DNA from: Yamadazyma tenuis
Taxonomy: Eukaryota; Ascomycota; Pichiomycetes; Serinales; Debaryomycetaceae
NCBI RefSeq assembly: GCF_029203305.1
Contig: NC_089463.1
Location: 1,133,001 to 1,197,000 of the forward strand
Direction: 5' to 3'
Length of the DNA stretch: 64,000 nucleotides
Shown here in pieces: positions 37,456 to 48,050 of this stretch. The position numbers and the translations under genes are program-made. The notes beneath the pieces were generated by a model. The model had not been told where the DNA came from. It was given only the letters and a program-made list of their open reading frames with translations, and ran no database searches. How positions within the stretch are numbered: the stretch's first letter is position 1; each line of letters starts with the position of its first letter.

Positions 37456-40400
37456 ATGAAGCAAGATCCTTTTAGTGATAAAAACCAGCCTGATATAGAG
37501 TTGGAGCCCATGAGTTCCAACTTCGAATCGGAGCTTCTGGATGCCACCAAAGTCAGTTTATTCAAGTTTACTAAGAGAAGTGACTTCATAAATATCATCC
37601 CCGGAGTAATCTTTTCTGCCATAAGTGCTTTAGCCACTCCCGCACAGACCATCCTTTATGGAAGGATATTCACCAAGTTGTCTACTTATTACATTGGTGA
37701 CTACAATACTTTCCATGATTTCATCAAAGCAGTGGGCATCTACTGTTGGATGATTATAGTGGTTGGTGCAGCCAAGCTGATATTGACATTCTTTCTGGTT
37801 TTGTTCTGGATGAGAAATGGTGAAACCCACCAGAGAAGAGTAAGAAGACAGATCTTTGCTAAGATCATCATTCAAGATAATATAGAATGGGTTGAAAACT
37901 TTAAAAACGTCAATGGGGAAATAAACCAGTTGAACAGATGTATTGAAGAGTTGAGAACAGGAAACGCAGAAGTATTGGGGTTGATGACTCTGGGGGTCGT
38001 GGGAGCCGTGGCCTTGTTCATAGTGGCTATGGTGTTCTCCTGGTCGGTGACATTAGTGGTGTTAGCCTTGACCCCTTTCTTTGCTTTATCTTCCTGGTTT
38101 ACTGGTAAATTGGCTTATAGGTTTGCAAACAAAGAGAATATCTACTCCGCTAAGTCATCTAAGATTATTAACTGGTGTATCTTAAATGCCCCTATTCCTA
38201 GGGTGTTTAATGGAAAGATCATAGAGATCCTTAATTTCAGAAAGTTGGTCAACCAGTGTTCTACCTTCAACTACAAATATGAAAATGTAGTTACTTTGAA
38301 CATGGGGATCTTGAGAGTCTTATCATTGTTGATGTTTGTCCAAGCATTCTGGTTCGGTAACACCATGATCAGGTTGAGAAAGCTTAATGTCAATGAAGTG
38401 TTCACAGCATTTTCTGCTTGCTTGATGTTAGCTGAGTCTGTTTCAAGTATCACTGAATTGATTGGAGAAATCTACAGAGCTCAAGCTGCTAATGGAAGAC
38501 TTGTTGAATTTTTGAACTTGCACAACTCAACAGAACCCGACCAACACAAGATGTCTCCCACATGGTGCAATGGATCTATCGAAATCAAGAAGGTACTGTT
38601 TAAATACACCAACAAGAAAGAGTTTGCAATTCGGGACTTGAACTTGAACATCAAGTCAAACGAGTTCAACTTTATCATTGGAAAGTCGGGAAGTGGTAAG
38701 TCGACTATCTCCCAGTTGATAATGGCTTTCTATAAACCTGATGCTGGTCAAATCCTTATTGACGGTCTTGATGTGCGTACTATTGACAAGCGCTGGATTA
38801 GTAAGAACATCACTTTAGTTCTGCTGAATCCAATTATTTTTGACCATTCTTTGAAAGACAACTTAGCAATGTCAGTGTTAGATGAATATGACTCCCTTGA
38901 TAGTATTCCACACGGTATAATTACTGAAGTTTGTGATTTTGCTCTTTTGTCTAAGTTGATCCAGAGAATAGGTGGTGTCGATCAGCCCATTTCCAACTCA
39001 AGTGTGTCGGGTGGTGAGAAGCAGAGAATTTCAATTGCCAGAGCCAAGTTGCGGGACACGCCGATATTGATAATTGATGAAGGTTTAAGTGCTTTGGATC
39101 AAAAGAATAGAATCACTTTACTTAATTCCATCAGACAGTGGAGAGAAGGTAAGACTACTATTTTCATCACTCATCAGTTAGACCAAATTTTTCCCAACGA
39201 TGTTGTCTTTATTATCCAAGATGGTGCTACTAAGAATCAGGGATACATGAGGGAACTCTCTGAGGAGCCACTCATCAAACGTACTGCAATAAGAACTCAT
39301 AGTTTCTCAAGTGGTTCAAGTGATGAACTGCAAGATTACTCCGATCTGGAATTAAAAGATGACTCGGTAAGAGTTTCTCAAATCAAAGAATACAACTACT
39401 TGAAGAATCCATTTGTGTTGAAGGACGTCGAAGCCTTAAAGATAGGCGCAAATGAAAAGATATACTCATTGGGGAAGATTCTTCTTTATTACATTAAGAC
39501 CGCCAATTCTAAATCGCTCGCCTTGCTCGGTCTCTTTTTTGCAGCCGTTCATGCGGTATCCAATCCTATTTTCTCGTACATCTTTTCAAGGTTATTGGAA
39601 AATATGATCGACATTTCTATTGGTGTTGATAGATCTTCTCGATTGAGAGTCTGGTCCACTTATGCTATTGCTTGTGCAATTGTCAATGGTGCTACTTACT
39701 TTTTGGCTAACTTTTTATTGGCTGTGTCCTCTGAAAAATGGATTAATATGTTAAGAAAACGGAGTCTTACAAAGATCAATGACCAAGACATGAGTTTCTT
39801 CCATGAAGAAGGCCACAAACCTGTATTTTTAAATGCCTTGTTAATGAATGATACCAGAGATTTAAGAACAATGGTTTCCAAGTTCCTTGCTGTTAGTATC
39901 TCACTAACATTTTTGGTATTATTGGGTTGTATCTTTGCGTTGGTTTTGGGATGGAGATTGGCCTTAACTGGAATTGCTTTTGCCTTCATTATTATTGTTG
40001 TGTCGGTGGTCTACGCCACTGTGCTAAGAAAGTTTGAAACCAGCTACAAGGATAGAGTAAATGACTTGGAAACCATTAACTTTGAGTTGGTAAACGGTAT
40101 GAAAACGGTCCATTCGCTCAACTTAAAGAGCTTCTTCGAGCTCCAGTTTAATCTCAAGTCTTCTGCGTTGGGTAGGGCCGCTTCAAAAAGAGCCCTTCAC
40201 ACTGGGTTCTGTCTTGCTATAAAAGAACTCCTAATGGCTGTTGCTACTGGTGTGATCCTTTACTACGGTATGAGATTGGTTGGTGATACAATGTACAGAA
40301 GATTGCAGTTCTTACAGGTTATTACTTTATTGCTTATGACTTTCACTGCAGCGGGTAGTCTTTTGAATGAATTACCTGATATCACCAGAGGGCAAAGATG

Positions 40401-41160
40401 TGCCACTCACATAATAAATCTTTTGAAGTTACCAGACTCAAAGGTTGAAACGGAAGGTACTGAAAAGCCTGCTGAAGTATACAAGGACTCCATTCTTCAA
40501 TTTTCCAACATCCGTTTCGGTTACACTCCAACGAAACAAGTCTTGAAAAATGTTTCTTTCAATATCAAAGAAGAGGATATTTTTGCCATTATTGGTGAAA
40601 GTGGATCTGGTAAGTCGACCATAACCAACTTGATAATGAGACTTTATGGCAATTATGAAGGTTCAATAAAATTGAACGGCACTGAAATATCTCAAGTTAA
40701 CGTTGAGTTCTTGAGAGAATACATTTCAATTGTTCCACAGAACCCAGTCTTCTTTGAAGGTACAATTTATGACAACTTAACTTATGGATTATCCAAGGAG
40801 AGCCTAATAAATTCCAACGTTGATGAATACTTGAAAACTTGCAACATTTTCTCCTTCACCAACAGTTTACCAGATGGTTTGCAATCAGACATCGGTTCTT
40901 TAACTGAAAACTCATTAATTTCTACAGGTCAATTACAAAGATTAGCAATGGCCAGGGCCTTGATCAGACAACCTAAAGTCCTTATACTTGATGAATGTAC
41001 CAGCAATTTGGATACGCAGAATTTCAATATCTTCAAAGAGCTAATTCTCAAAGCGAATCAAGAGATGGGGGTAACCGTTATCATAGTTAGCCATGATACT
41101 GAGTTATACAGCATTGCTACAAAATCCATCAATTTGAGCAACGGTACTATAGTAAACTGA
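37456..41160 (+). CDS. HST6: ABC transporter for a-factor-type pheromone export (Ste6/Hst6)
   Basis: 1,234 aa full-length ABCB exporter: TMD1 (~48-350), NBD1 (~378-600), TMD2 (~670-960), NBD2 (~1010-1234). NBD1 has Walker A GKSGSGKST (~409), signature VSGGE, Walker B LIIDEG and H-loop ITHQ. NBD2 has Walker A GESGSGKST (~1047), Q-loop VPQNP, signature ISTGQ, Walker B LILDEC and H-loop VSHD. The NBD1 Q-loop lacks Gln: residues 456-457 are two CTG codons (VxxNP). Ste6/Hst6 exports the farnesylated a-factor at the plasma membrane of a-type cells. Mdl1/2 are half-transporters and so are excluded; another full ABCB paralogue is the alternative. Confidence 0.85.
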   Translation: MKQDPFSDKNQPDIELEPMSSNFESELLDATKVSLFKFTKRSDFINIIPGVIFSAISALATPAQTILYGRIFTKLSTYYIGDYNTFHDFIKAVGIYCWMIIVVGAAKLILTFFLVLFWMRNGETHQRRVRRQIFAKIIIQDNIEWVENFKNVNGEINQLNRCIEELRTGNAEVLGLMTLGVVGAVALFIVAMVFSWSVTLVVLALTPFFALSSWFTGKLAYRFANKENIYSAKSSKIINWCILNAPIPRVFNGKIIEILNFRKLVNQCSTFNYKYENVVTLNMGILRVLSLLMFVQAFWFGNTMIRLRKLNVNEVFTAFSACLMLAESVSSITELIGEIYRAQAANGRLVEFLNLHNSTEPDQHKMSPTWCNGSIEIKKVLFKYTNKKEFAIRDLNLNIKSNEFNFIIGKSGSGKSTISQLIMAFYKPDAGQILIDGLDVRTIDKRWISKNITLVLLNPIIFDHSLKDNLAMSVLDEYDSLDSIPHGIITEVCDFALLSKLIQRIGGVDQPISNSSVSGGEKQRISIARAKLRDTPILIIDEGLSALDQKNRITLLNSIRQWREGKTTIFITHQLDQIFPNDVVFIIQDGATKNQGYMRELSEEPLIKRTAIRTHSFSSGSSDELQDYSDLELKDDSVRVSQIKEYNYLKNPFVLKDVEALKIGANEKIYSLGKILLYYIKTANSKSLALLGLFFAAVHAVSNPIFSYIFSRLLENMIDISIGVDRSSRLRVWSTYAIACAIVNGATYFLANFLLAVSSEKWINMLRKRSLTKINDQDMSFFHEEGHKPVFLNALLMNDTRDLRTMVSKFLAVSISLTFLVLLGCIFALVLGWRLALTGIAFAFIIIVVSVVYATVLRKFETSYKDRVNDLETINFELVNGMKTVHSLNLKSFFELQFNLKSSALGRAASKRALHTGFCLAIKELLMAVATGVILYYGMRLVGDTMYRRLQFLQVITLLLMTFTAAGSLLNELPDITRGQRCATHIINLLKLPDSKVETEGTEKPAEVYKDSILQFSNIRFGYTPTKQVLKNVSFNIKEEDIFAIIGESGSGKSTITNLIMRLYGNYEGSIKLNGTEISQVNVEFLREYISIVPQNPVFFEGTIYDNLTYGLSKESLINSNVDEYLKTCNIFSFTNSLPDGLQSDIGSLTENSLISTGQLQRLAMARALIRQPKVLILDECTSNLDTQNFNIFKELILKANQEMGVTVIIVSHDTELYSIATKSINLSNGTIVN

Positions 41161-41217
41161 GGGACAGAGGTTTGTATTTATGTTAAAAGTTTGTATTTAA
41201 TTTATCTAATATAAAAG

Positions 41218-44200
41218 TTAATTCAACTTAACACAAATATATGGAACTTCAACATCTTCTCCACTTTGGTCGTCACAGCAGACTTCAAAAATCAAGGTAG
41301 AAACATGTTCTGGAATATCTTTCTTGCTGATTTCCTTGATGAGGTCAGTCAATTTCATTGAAGACCTTTCTTTGATCTTTTTAGGAGGGAAGAAAGAAGC
41401 ATACAATAAGGAGACTCCATAAGACAACATGGTGATTTCTAACCCTTCATTCTTCTCAAAATGATCGAGTAACTCTTGCAATGTGAGATGCCCAGTAAGC
41501 TCAAATCTGTCCCAAATCTGGTCAAACTCGGTGTCATTATACTTACCCTTTTGTGATTTGATTGGCTCACTGAAACCAATGAAAGGTAAGGCCAAGTTGA
41601 TAAACCCATTCTTAAAGTCTTCAATGGACTTTGATTTGTCCAAGACTTTGTATAACTCTAAACAAACCAACCCGGTGACCAAAGCAGTGGTAGTAGCAAT
41701 AGCAGGAATAATCTTACCGGCAATAAATTTGGTCTTAGAGTAATCAACCGGTTCAATGGAGTAGTTTTCAGCTCTACAGTTAGAAGCTGCTGTAATGAAC
41801 TGGATGTGGTGATTAGTGTCATCATCTTTTTCAAATTCGATTGGGTTCAATCTGTAACCAGCTAAAGTACTTGGTTCCGGCAATGAAGCAGCAATCTTCT
41901 TTAAAGAATCATCATCAACGGTGTTGTTCATGTTTTTCATTTGTTCTTCAGCTTCATTATCGTTGGCAGCAATCGCCACTCCAGTCTTTGGAGCAAATGG
42001 TTCAATCTTTGTTTCACTTAAAACCTTAGTATAGTAATCTAAGTCTTCGTTTGATGGCTTCAAACCATACACATATGCCAACAAGTTAGCACCACCAGCA
42101 ATAAAGTCGTAGTGATTCTTATTGTTGATATCGAACACCAAAGCATCTGGAGCTCTCTTGGGTCCAGACCAGAAATTTCCACCATTTGAAGTTTTAGCAT
42201 CTTTAGGAAAGTTGTACAACAATTGTTGAATATCATGGTTGAATTTGAGTTCAAATTGAGCTCTGGCCCATTTGACGCAGTCATCAAAGGTGTACGGTCT
42301 CTTGTTCAAGTACTCTGAAATGTTCTCCAAAGTTCCTTTGATGTCTGGGTTTTGTTTCAAGGTTTGTTCAACATAGTTTGGTTGGCTCAAATATAAATTG
42401 ACACTTTCAGGACTTTCAAGGAAGTAGCCTTGGAATAAAGATTTGGCCCAGGCAATAGTATGGTCAATTTTGTTTGGGAAAGATCTCAACGTACATAATG
42501 GAATAGACTTTTCAGGTGGGTCTTGAGAAGAAGAATAGGATTCTGTCAAGTTTGGAATAACCACTTGAGTGTTACCTTTAGTTCCTAATGTTCCTGATTC
42601 CAACAATGGCTTCTTGTAGAAGATACAACGACGATCTATGTATGTTCTGGCTTCAACGTTATCCAAAGCGTTGGTAACCAAGTCTAAGTCGTTCCAAAAT
42701 TTATCACCGAAGATGTGTTCTGTATCAGAACCAACCTTTTCCAAAGAGGCTTCTATCTTTCCAACCAACTGAGGGTTCATGGCTTCCACTGCAGCTTTTG
42801 CAACTTCAGATTTAAACTTACCAACATCCTTTGGTCTGAACAAGAATTGACGGTTCAAGTTTGACTTCTCAATGGAATCATTATCAGTGACGATGATCTT
42901 ACCATTTGGACCAGAGCCTAAACCCATCATTGCCCAGTTCTTCAACATTTCACATCCAATCGCTCCAGACCCAACCAAGAAAACTCTCAAGTTTTGAACA
43001 GCTTCAACAAAATCTTTACCAAATAACGCAACCTGATTATCATATCTAGTACCCAATGGCTTAGTAACTTCTTCGTTTCTGGGGTAATGCTTCACATTTG
43101 GTAAACTCTCTAGAGAGTCAAAGTAGAGCCATTGTTGCATAGGACTGAACTTTGAGGACACACACTTCAAGACTTCTTGAGCAATCAATCCACCAAAGAA
43201 GGTATTGACACCGGGAGCATCACCTCTGGCCTGGTAAGACAATTCTTCAATTAAAGCTTCATCCAAGTCACCTTCATCATCAGGTACTGGCAGAGAAGTT
43301 CTGATTTGTTGGGCGTAGGTTAACAATTCGTTGAAATCTTCCTTATTGTAAGGACGAGGCAACTTACCATTGTTTTTAACTTGAAAGCCGGCCAAAGCCT
43401 GGAATCCATAGTGATAGGTATTGAGCCTGTCAAACTTGGCGAAGTCACTCACAGAGAAGGAAGGTTTCTTTAATTGATCCACCAACTTGTCAAACTTTAA
43501 GGTTTTGGGCATCTTCACTTGTTGGTAAATACCACCTTTGACATAAGTTCCATAGGATTCATCAATTCCAATTTTGTAAGCATAAGGACCTAACACTTCA
43601 ATCTTGAAAGGTTTTTCACTCTCGTTCAACTTGGGCATGCCTTCAACTTCTTTGAACTTCACGTAATCACCATCTTGTAAACCGTGTCTGCTGTCATCCA
43701 ACATGGTCACAGTTCCATTCTTTTCAATGTCAGAAACTATTCCGGTTAAAGGTTCTTCTCCGTCTTGGTCAATAACGGTGAAATGGTCACCCAAGTCCAC
43801 GAACAATTGACCAAACAACCCCTTTATGTTAGCTTGAATATACCCAATATCGTGACTGTGGGTGAACTCGTTCAACTTCACCTGGTCTTCCAAACTTAAC
43901 AAATCAGTCACAACAATACACTTGAATTGAGACAAGTTAGACTCCGCAAGATCAGGCAATATTGAGATGGGAACATACTGATTCAATTCACTCAACTTGA
44001 TAGAAGAAACTTCATCAATTTGCTTACCGATATCCTTTTCCGATAAGAAAAACTGACTTGACAAATGTTGTATCTCGATGGTGGTAGGATCGTATAATGC
44101 CAAAGACTTGACACCGGCCAATGCGATGTTCTTAGCGATTTCGATACCTAACCCCTTCAATCCGATTATTAATACATTTGCATTTTGCATTTTCAACATC

Positions 44201-44289
44201 GCTTCCTTTCCCAAAACATACAACTGTCTGGAGTACAAACCCTCATCTATAGATCCGATGGGAGGTGTGTCAACTTGCATGTCCGTCAT
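41218..44289 (-). CDS. UBA1: Ubiquitin-activating enzyme E1
   Basis: 1,023 aa, almost exactly the length of S. cerevisiae Uba1 (1,024). The inactive adenylation half has [17 protein letters not shown]; the active half has [17 protein letters not shown] and [18 protein letters not shown], the ATP/Mg site. The catalytic Cys is residue 599 in [11 protein letters not shown]. The C-terminal ubiquitin-fold domain follows (~920-1023) for E2 recruitment. Uba1 is the essential, usually sole E1 feeding all ubiquitin ligases, including GID and Rsp5 pathways represented here. The convergent HST6 gene ends 57 bp away. Confidence 0.97.
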   Translation of the reverse strand: MTDMQVDTPPIGSIDEGLYSRQLYVLGKEAMLKMQNANVLIIGLKGLGIEIAKNIALAGVKSLALYDPTTIEIQHLSSQFFLSEKDIGKQIDEVSSIKLSELNQYVPISILPDLAESNLSQFKCIVVTDLLSLEDQVKLNEFTHSHDIGYIQANIKGLFGQLFVDLGDHFTVIDQDGEEPLTGIVSDIEKNGTVTMLDDSRHGLQDGDYVKFKEVEGMPKLNESEKPFKIEVLGPYAYKIGIDESYGTYVKGGIYQQVKMPKTLKFDKLVDQLKKPSFSVSDFAKFDRLNTYHYGFQALAGFQVKNNGKLPRPYNKEDFNELLTYAQQIRTSLPVPDDEGDLDEALIEELSYQARGDAPGVNTFFGGLIAQEVLKCVSSKFSPMQQWLYFDSLESLPNVKHYPRNEEVTKPLGTRYDNQVALFGKDFVEAVQNLRVFLVGSGAIGCEMLKNWAMMGLGSGPNGKIIVTDNDSIEKSNLNRQFLFRPKDVGKFKSEVAKAAVEAMNPQLVGKIEASLEKVGSDTEHIFGDKFWNDLDLVTNALDNVEARTYIDRRCIFYKKPLLESGTLGTKGNTQVVIPNLTESYSSSQDPPEKSIPLCTLRSFPNKIDHTIAWAKSLFQGYFLESPESVNLYLSQPNYVEQTLKQNPDIKGTLENISEYLNKRPYTFDDCVKWARAQFELKFNHDIQQLLYNFPKDAKTSNGGNFWSGPKRAPDALVFDINNKNHYDFIAGGANLLAYVYGLKPSNEDLDYYTKVLSETKIEPFAPKTGVAIAANDNEAEEQMKNMNNTVDDDSLKKIAASLPEPSTLAGYRLNPIEFEKDDDTNHHIQFITAASNCRAENYSIEPVDYSKTKFIAGKIIPAIATTTALVTGLVCLELYKVLDKSKSIEDFKNGFINLALPFIGFSEPIKSQKGKYNDTEFDQIWDRFELTGHLTLQELLDHFEKNEGLEITMLSYGVSLLYASFFPPKKIKERSSMKLTDLIKEISKKDIPEHVSTLIFEVCCDDQSGEDVEVPYICVKLN

Positions 44290-44434
44290 TTTGTTGAATT
44301 ATCAATTTAATTACTAATTGCCACTAGGTTCTACTGGTGAATTTTCTCTCCAGCAAACTCAATAGCGAGCATAGTTTTTGTACCACCGCACACACCTTTT
44401 TCAATGGCTGCAAGTTTACACTATATTGAGAATA

Positions 44435-45886
44435 CTAATAACCATATCTAAAATGAATATTTTCAACGTCAGTTAGGTCCTTGTACTCAAAGTCATCACC
44501 ATAATGATCATGAAAGTCCGAGGAGTCTTTCTCTGAAATGTTGTCTCTCTTTTGGTTTTCCCATCTTGAAACAAACCCAAGAAGAACAACTAAAGGAATA
44601 GAAACAAAGCTGATAACCAATAAAGCAATTTTAGCAGGCAAGTACCGGGGCGCATCAGTTTTGAATAACTGGGGCCCAATCAAACCGCCGATAGCTATAC
44701 AAATCATGGTTCCACAATTACGAATCAATCGTTTGGTATATCCTGCGGTATTCCTGTTGTTCCATGAGTATATCAATGTAATAACACAAGTACCTGCATT
44801 TCCAAAGTACACTGCAAATAAGTTGGCATACGTATTAGTGCAGTAAATTAAAATGAAGTATCCGGCAATGGCAATAAGAAGGAGGCCCACAAACATGGCG
44901 GTTCTATAGTTCCCTTTGAGGTAGTACAATGAGTACATAGGAATAAGAATTGCAAGAATAGATGATACACCAACTGGCATTTGCATCAAAGCTGATTTTT
45001 TACTATCAAATCCAAAAGTCCCAATGATAGTCACCGAAAATGTGTTGATTGCACCGGTTGGAATCATACTGATGATAGTTAGAATGTGAATCAACCAACT
45101 CTGCTTATCTTTTAAATAAGACTTTACATGGGCCCATTTGAAGGTCTTATTTTCAATTCCCGTCTGGTTGTCCTTGAGATGGTCCAAGAGTGCAAGCTTC
45201 TCTTGATCTGTCAAAAATTTGCAATTCATAGGGTTATCTGGAAGAATCACCAAAACCATAACTCCGAAAACCACTGTTATAAGACCCATCACCAAGAATA
45301 GAATTTGCCAACTTTCTAAAGAACCGTTCACCACGTGCTGAAATCCAAAGGACAACAATCCCCCAACAACAGTAGCCAGTCCTACTTGACTGGTGATGAT
45401 ACCAAATCTGGATAATTGTTGCTTGTGAGAATACCACATTCCATTGCAAACTAAAACACCAGATGCTGCAGTAGCTTCCACACATCCTAGTAAAAACCGA
45501 ATTGCCATCAAGCTGGAATAATTAAGACAAGCAGAATGTAAGGTCACAACCACACCCCAGAGAACGATAGAAACTCCAAAAAACTTGGCAAATGGAAGTT
45601 TTTGAAACCCAAATGCCACAAATGGTTCACATATAATGTACCCAGCATAAAGAATTGTGGCCAAGTCACTGAACTGAGCAGGATTATCAAGGTGGTCCTT
45701 TATTCCCATTACACCAGCGTAGTTGATCAAGGCTTTATCTAAAAACTGCAAAAAGTAAATTCCAGATAGTAAAGGTAAGATTCTCATGTCAATCTTGCGA
45801 TACACACTTGCAATGTTGATTTCATCTTGCTTTTCGCTGCTATCAAACTTATGAATGAACTCATGAGCATCATCGTACTTTCCCAT
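44435..45886 (-). CDS. MFS transporter of the allantoate/anion:cation symporter family
   Basis: 483 aa from ATG 45886; the frame is open to a GTG at 45934 only. About twelve hydrophobic helices. Family landmarks are the N-terminal IDMRILPLLSGIYFLQFLDK, the loop after TM4-5 (ATAASGVLVCNGMWYSHKQQ, close to the Dal5/Tna1-type motif) and the central cytosolic loop. Relatives carry allantoate, nicotinate, pantothenate, biotin and other organic anions across the plasma membrane with protons. The substrate cannot be told from sequence. It is codirectional with and downstream of UBA1, not an operon. Confidence 0.82.
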   Translation of the reverse strand: MGKYDDAHEFIHKFDSSEKQDEINIASVYRKIDMRILPLLSGIYFLQFLDKALINYAGVMGIKDHLDNPAQFSDLATILYAGYIICEPFVAFGFQKLPFAKFFGVSIVLWGVVVTLHSACLNYSSLMAIRFLLGCVEATAASGVLVCNGMWYSHKQQLSRFGIITSQVGLATVVGGLLSFGFQHVVNGSLESWQILFLVMGLITVVFGVMVLVILPDNPMNCKFLTDQEKLALLDHLKDNQTGIENKTFKWAHVKSYLKDKQSWLIHILTIISMIPTGAINTFSVTIIGTFGFDSKKSALMQMPVGVSSILAILIPMYSLYYLKGNYRTAMFVGLLLIAIAGYFILIYCTNTYANLFAVYFGNAGTCVITLIYSWNNRNTAGYTKRLIRNCGTMICIAIGGLIGPQLFKTDAPRYLPAKIALLVISFVSIPLVVLLGFVSRWENQKRDNISEKDSSDFHDHYGDDFEYKDLTDVENIHFRYGY

Positions 45887-46077
45887 GATGTGAAAAATGT
45901 AGAGATCCTCCTTAATAACGGGGATTTCCTTCACTTATATGTGAAAATATGGGGAGCGCCCGCTAAGCGCATACAATCTAATAAGGATGCGATAAAAATT
46001 ACTACCCACCGTCCAGTTGAATAGATGTAGAAATTGGGGCTACTTACCTACATAACCCATTCTTGTCCTTCATTCTC

Positions 46078-47601
46078 TTACTCATGTACTTTATCATTCT
46101 CCTTTCGCTCATTATCATCGTTATCATTGAGGTCAATTAAGTTAGGTTCCCCATTGGTATTCTTGGGTTCCTCAATTTCATACTTCTGGTAAAGCTTGTC
46201 TTCTTCACAGTAAATTATGTAGAACGGAATCGTGCGTTGTCTGGATCTCTCTAAAATAATGGTTTTGACGGTTTCGAAATCAGTGAATTCTTGGGCGAAA
46301 TCCAAATTGTTCCCGATGCTAACACTTACCCAACAGTCAGTTGCCTTGTTGAAATAAAAGTATTCAGATTCATTCAAGCCCACGAAGATCGCCTTGTACG
46401 GTTTGAGCCCTTCTGTGACGTTCGCCGGGTTCTTTATGTAATAAGAGTCGACTGATCTCAAGAGATCTGTCATTTCTTTGTTAAGCTTTAACTTTTCCTC
46501 ATTGAGCTTTTCGTGCAACAGGCTCAACTTAGCTTTGGCACTCGAGTCTTGAAGGAAATCCTGTGACTGACTGAGAAATGCACTGATACGCTTTCCTTGG
46601 AATATCAGAAGTTTCATCAACTGGTTGGAAAGCTCAGTTTTGGAGTGGTTCAATTGGGTGAACTTGTTGTTCATTTCCATTAACTTAGGTACGAGCTCCT
46701 TGGAGTACACTTGTGGGTAAATGGTATCTCTAAGTTTCATTGGCGTCTTGTAATAGGCCATATCCTCACCATTATAACAAAAGGTCAATACCGACCCAAT
46801 GTTGGCGAAAGTAATGTTGTCTAAGTTTTCCAAATCCTTGCCCCAGAAAAGCTCGTTCAAAGAATCATAAATATCCAGATATCTAGTATCGGTCTCAATC
46901 TCAATAACAGAGATATCTTGAGACGCTTCATCTTCTGACGTTTGAACGGTGGACTTTACTAGCACTTTCAAGGAGTCATCGTTGAATTCTTCCTCATACT
47001 CCTCAGTTATAGCGTCATAGATATTGGGAATGAACTCTTCAATAGTATTCGAGTCGTCTTCAGGGAATGCCAAATTGCTTACCACATAGTCATTTTCACC
47101 CGTTTCTACTTCATCGATTAAACCCTTTAACTTTGTCAAAAAGGAACTCTCGGATGGTAGTTTGAGTTTGGCTTTGACCTCATCAATCTGTAGCAATGCC
47201 GTTAATATTGCTGAAGCAACAAGATCATACCGACTGGGATTTGGCGACACGATCACGGGTGGAACGCCATCCTCTCTGGGTTTGGGTTTTGGCAACTGAA
47301 GAGTGATGTCTGGAGTGGTAGAATCACTGTTGTCTATTGCTCCCTCATATCCTTCATCATCGCTAACAGCAATGATATGACTTGTGCTGTACTCGTAGGC
47401 GGGTACTTCTGAATCAAAGCTGTTTTGTTGGTTTGACATTAACAAGGTGAAATCAGGGACTTCCTCTTTGTTTGATATTTCTACCAGCTCGCCTACTAAA
47501 AATCCAATGGCCTTTTCAACATCATTGTTCGCTAGTGTTAATGCTCTTCGAGATTGTTCCTCGGTGAACCCCATATCGGTTAAACGGGATATATCTGCCA
47601 T
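46078..47601 (-). CDS. RUP1: UBA-domain protein, Rup1-like
   Basis: 507 aa. Residues 3-40 are a UBA domain with the MGF loop (LTDMGFTEEQSRRAL...NNDVEKAIGFLVG), which binds ubiquitin. Acidic stretches follow, then a USP-like helical and beta region (~250-480) without visible catalytic Cys or His boxes, including CYNGEDMAYYKTPMKLRD. S. cerevisiae Rup1 has an N-terminal UBA and links the deubiquitinase Ubp2 to the ligase Rsp5; the architecture fits. I do not see the Rup1-type PPxY motif clearly (only PPVIV), so assignment is moderate. Alternative: another UBA protein related to catalytically dead USPs. Confidence 0.5.
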   Translation of the reverse strand: MADISRLTDMGFTEEQSRRALTLANNDVEKAIGFLVGELVEISNKEEVPDFTLLMSNQQNSFDSEVPAYEYSTSHIIAVSDDEGYEGAIDNSDSTTPDITLQLPKPKPREDGVPPVIVSPNPSRYDLVASAILTALLQIDEVKAKLKLPSESSFLTKLKGLIDEVETGENDYVVSNLAFPEDDSNTIEEFIPNIYDAITEEYEEEFNDDSLKVLVKSTVQTSEDEASQDISVIEIETDTRYLDIYDSLNELFWGKDLENLDNITFANIGSVLTFCYNGEDMAYYKTPMKLRDTIYPQVYSKELVPKLMEMNNKFTQLNHSKTELSNQLMKLLIFQGKRISAFLSQSQDFLQDSSAKAKLSLLHEKLNEEKLKLNKEMTDLLRSVDSYYIKNPANVTEGLKPYKAIFVGLNESEYFYFNKATDCWVSVSIGNNLDFAQEFTDFETVKTIILERSRQRTIPFYIIYCEEDKLYQKYEIEEPKNTNGEPNLIDLNDNDDNERKENDKVHE

Positions 47602-48050
47602 TGTGGATGCTAGGGAAATTATAGTAATAGATAGAGTGCGACTTACGCTTGAAAATGATGCGCTCTATCAGATGTAGATCTAGGAGCATATACCGTAGTA
47701 GAAGAGAAAAACTAGTTGATGGAGATTCAAACTATGGGATTTTGACATCCAGGTAATGGGATCTTGTTAATATAGCCTTTATCCTCCTTTTCAGTTTCAG
47801 TTTGTGAAACTAGCTTGTACGCTCATTTGGCTGCAATTACAGGGGAGATTAACGAAAACTGCAAGTCACGCTAGCACACAACTAGAAAACTCTCTTACGA
47901 TTTCAATCTTCACCCTCACTACTTCTGTTCCACTTGTTTTCCTTAAAACAAAATATTGTGACTATAATACTATGACTAACTTTCCTTGCTTCTGTTCTGC
48001 GTCTTCTCACACCAGAAAATTTATACACGCAAAATAAAAATTTTCAGTTC
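47602..48050. other. Intergenic region, divergent RUP1-like/ArgRS promoter
   Basis: 449 bp. Contains pyrimidine tracts and a frame of 77 codons (47804-48037) without recognisable content, which starts at a non-ATG codon. A GACTAAC at ~47970 and a TTTTCAG just before the ArgRS ATG recall splice signals, but no good GTATGT donor pairs with them. Confidence 0.4.
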
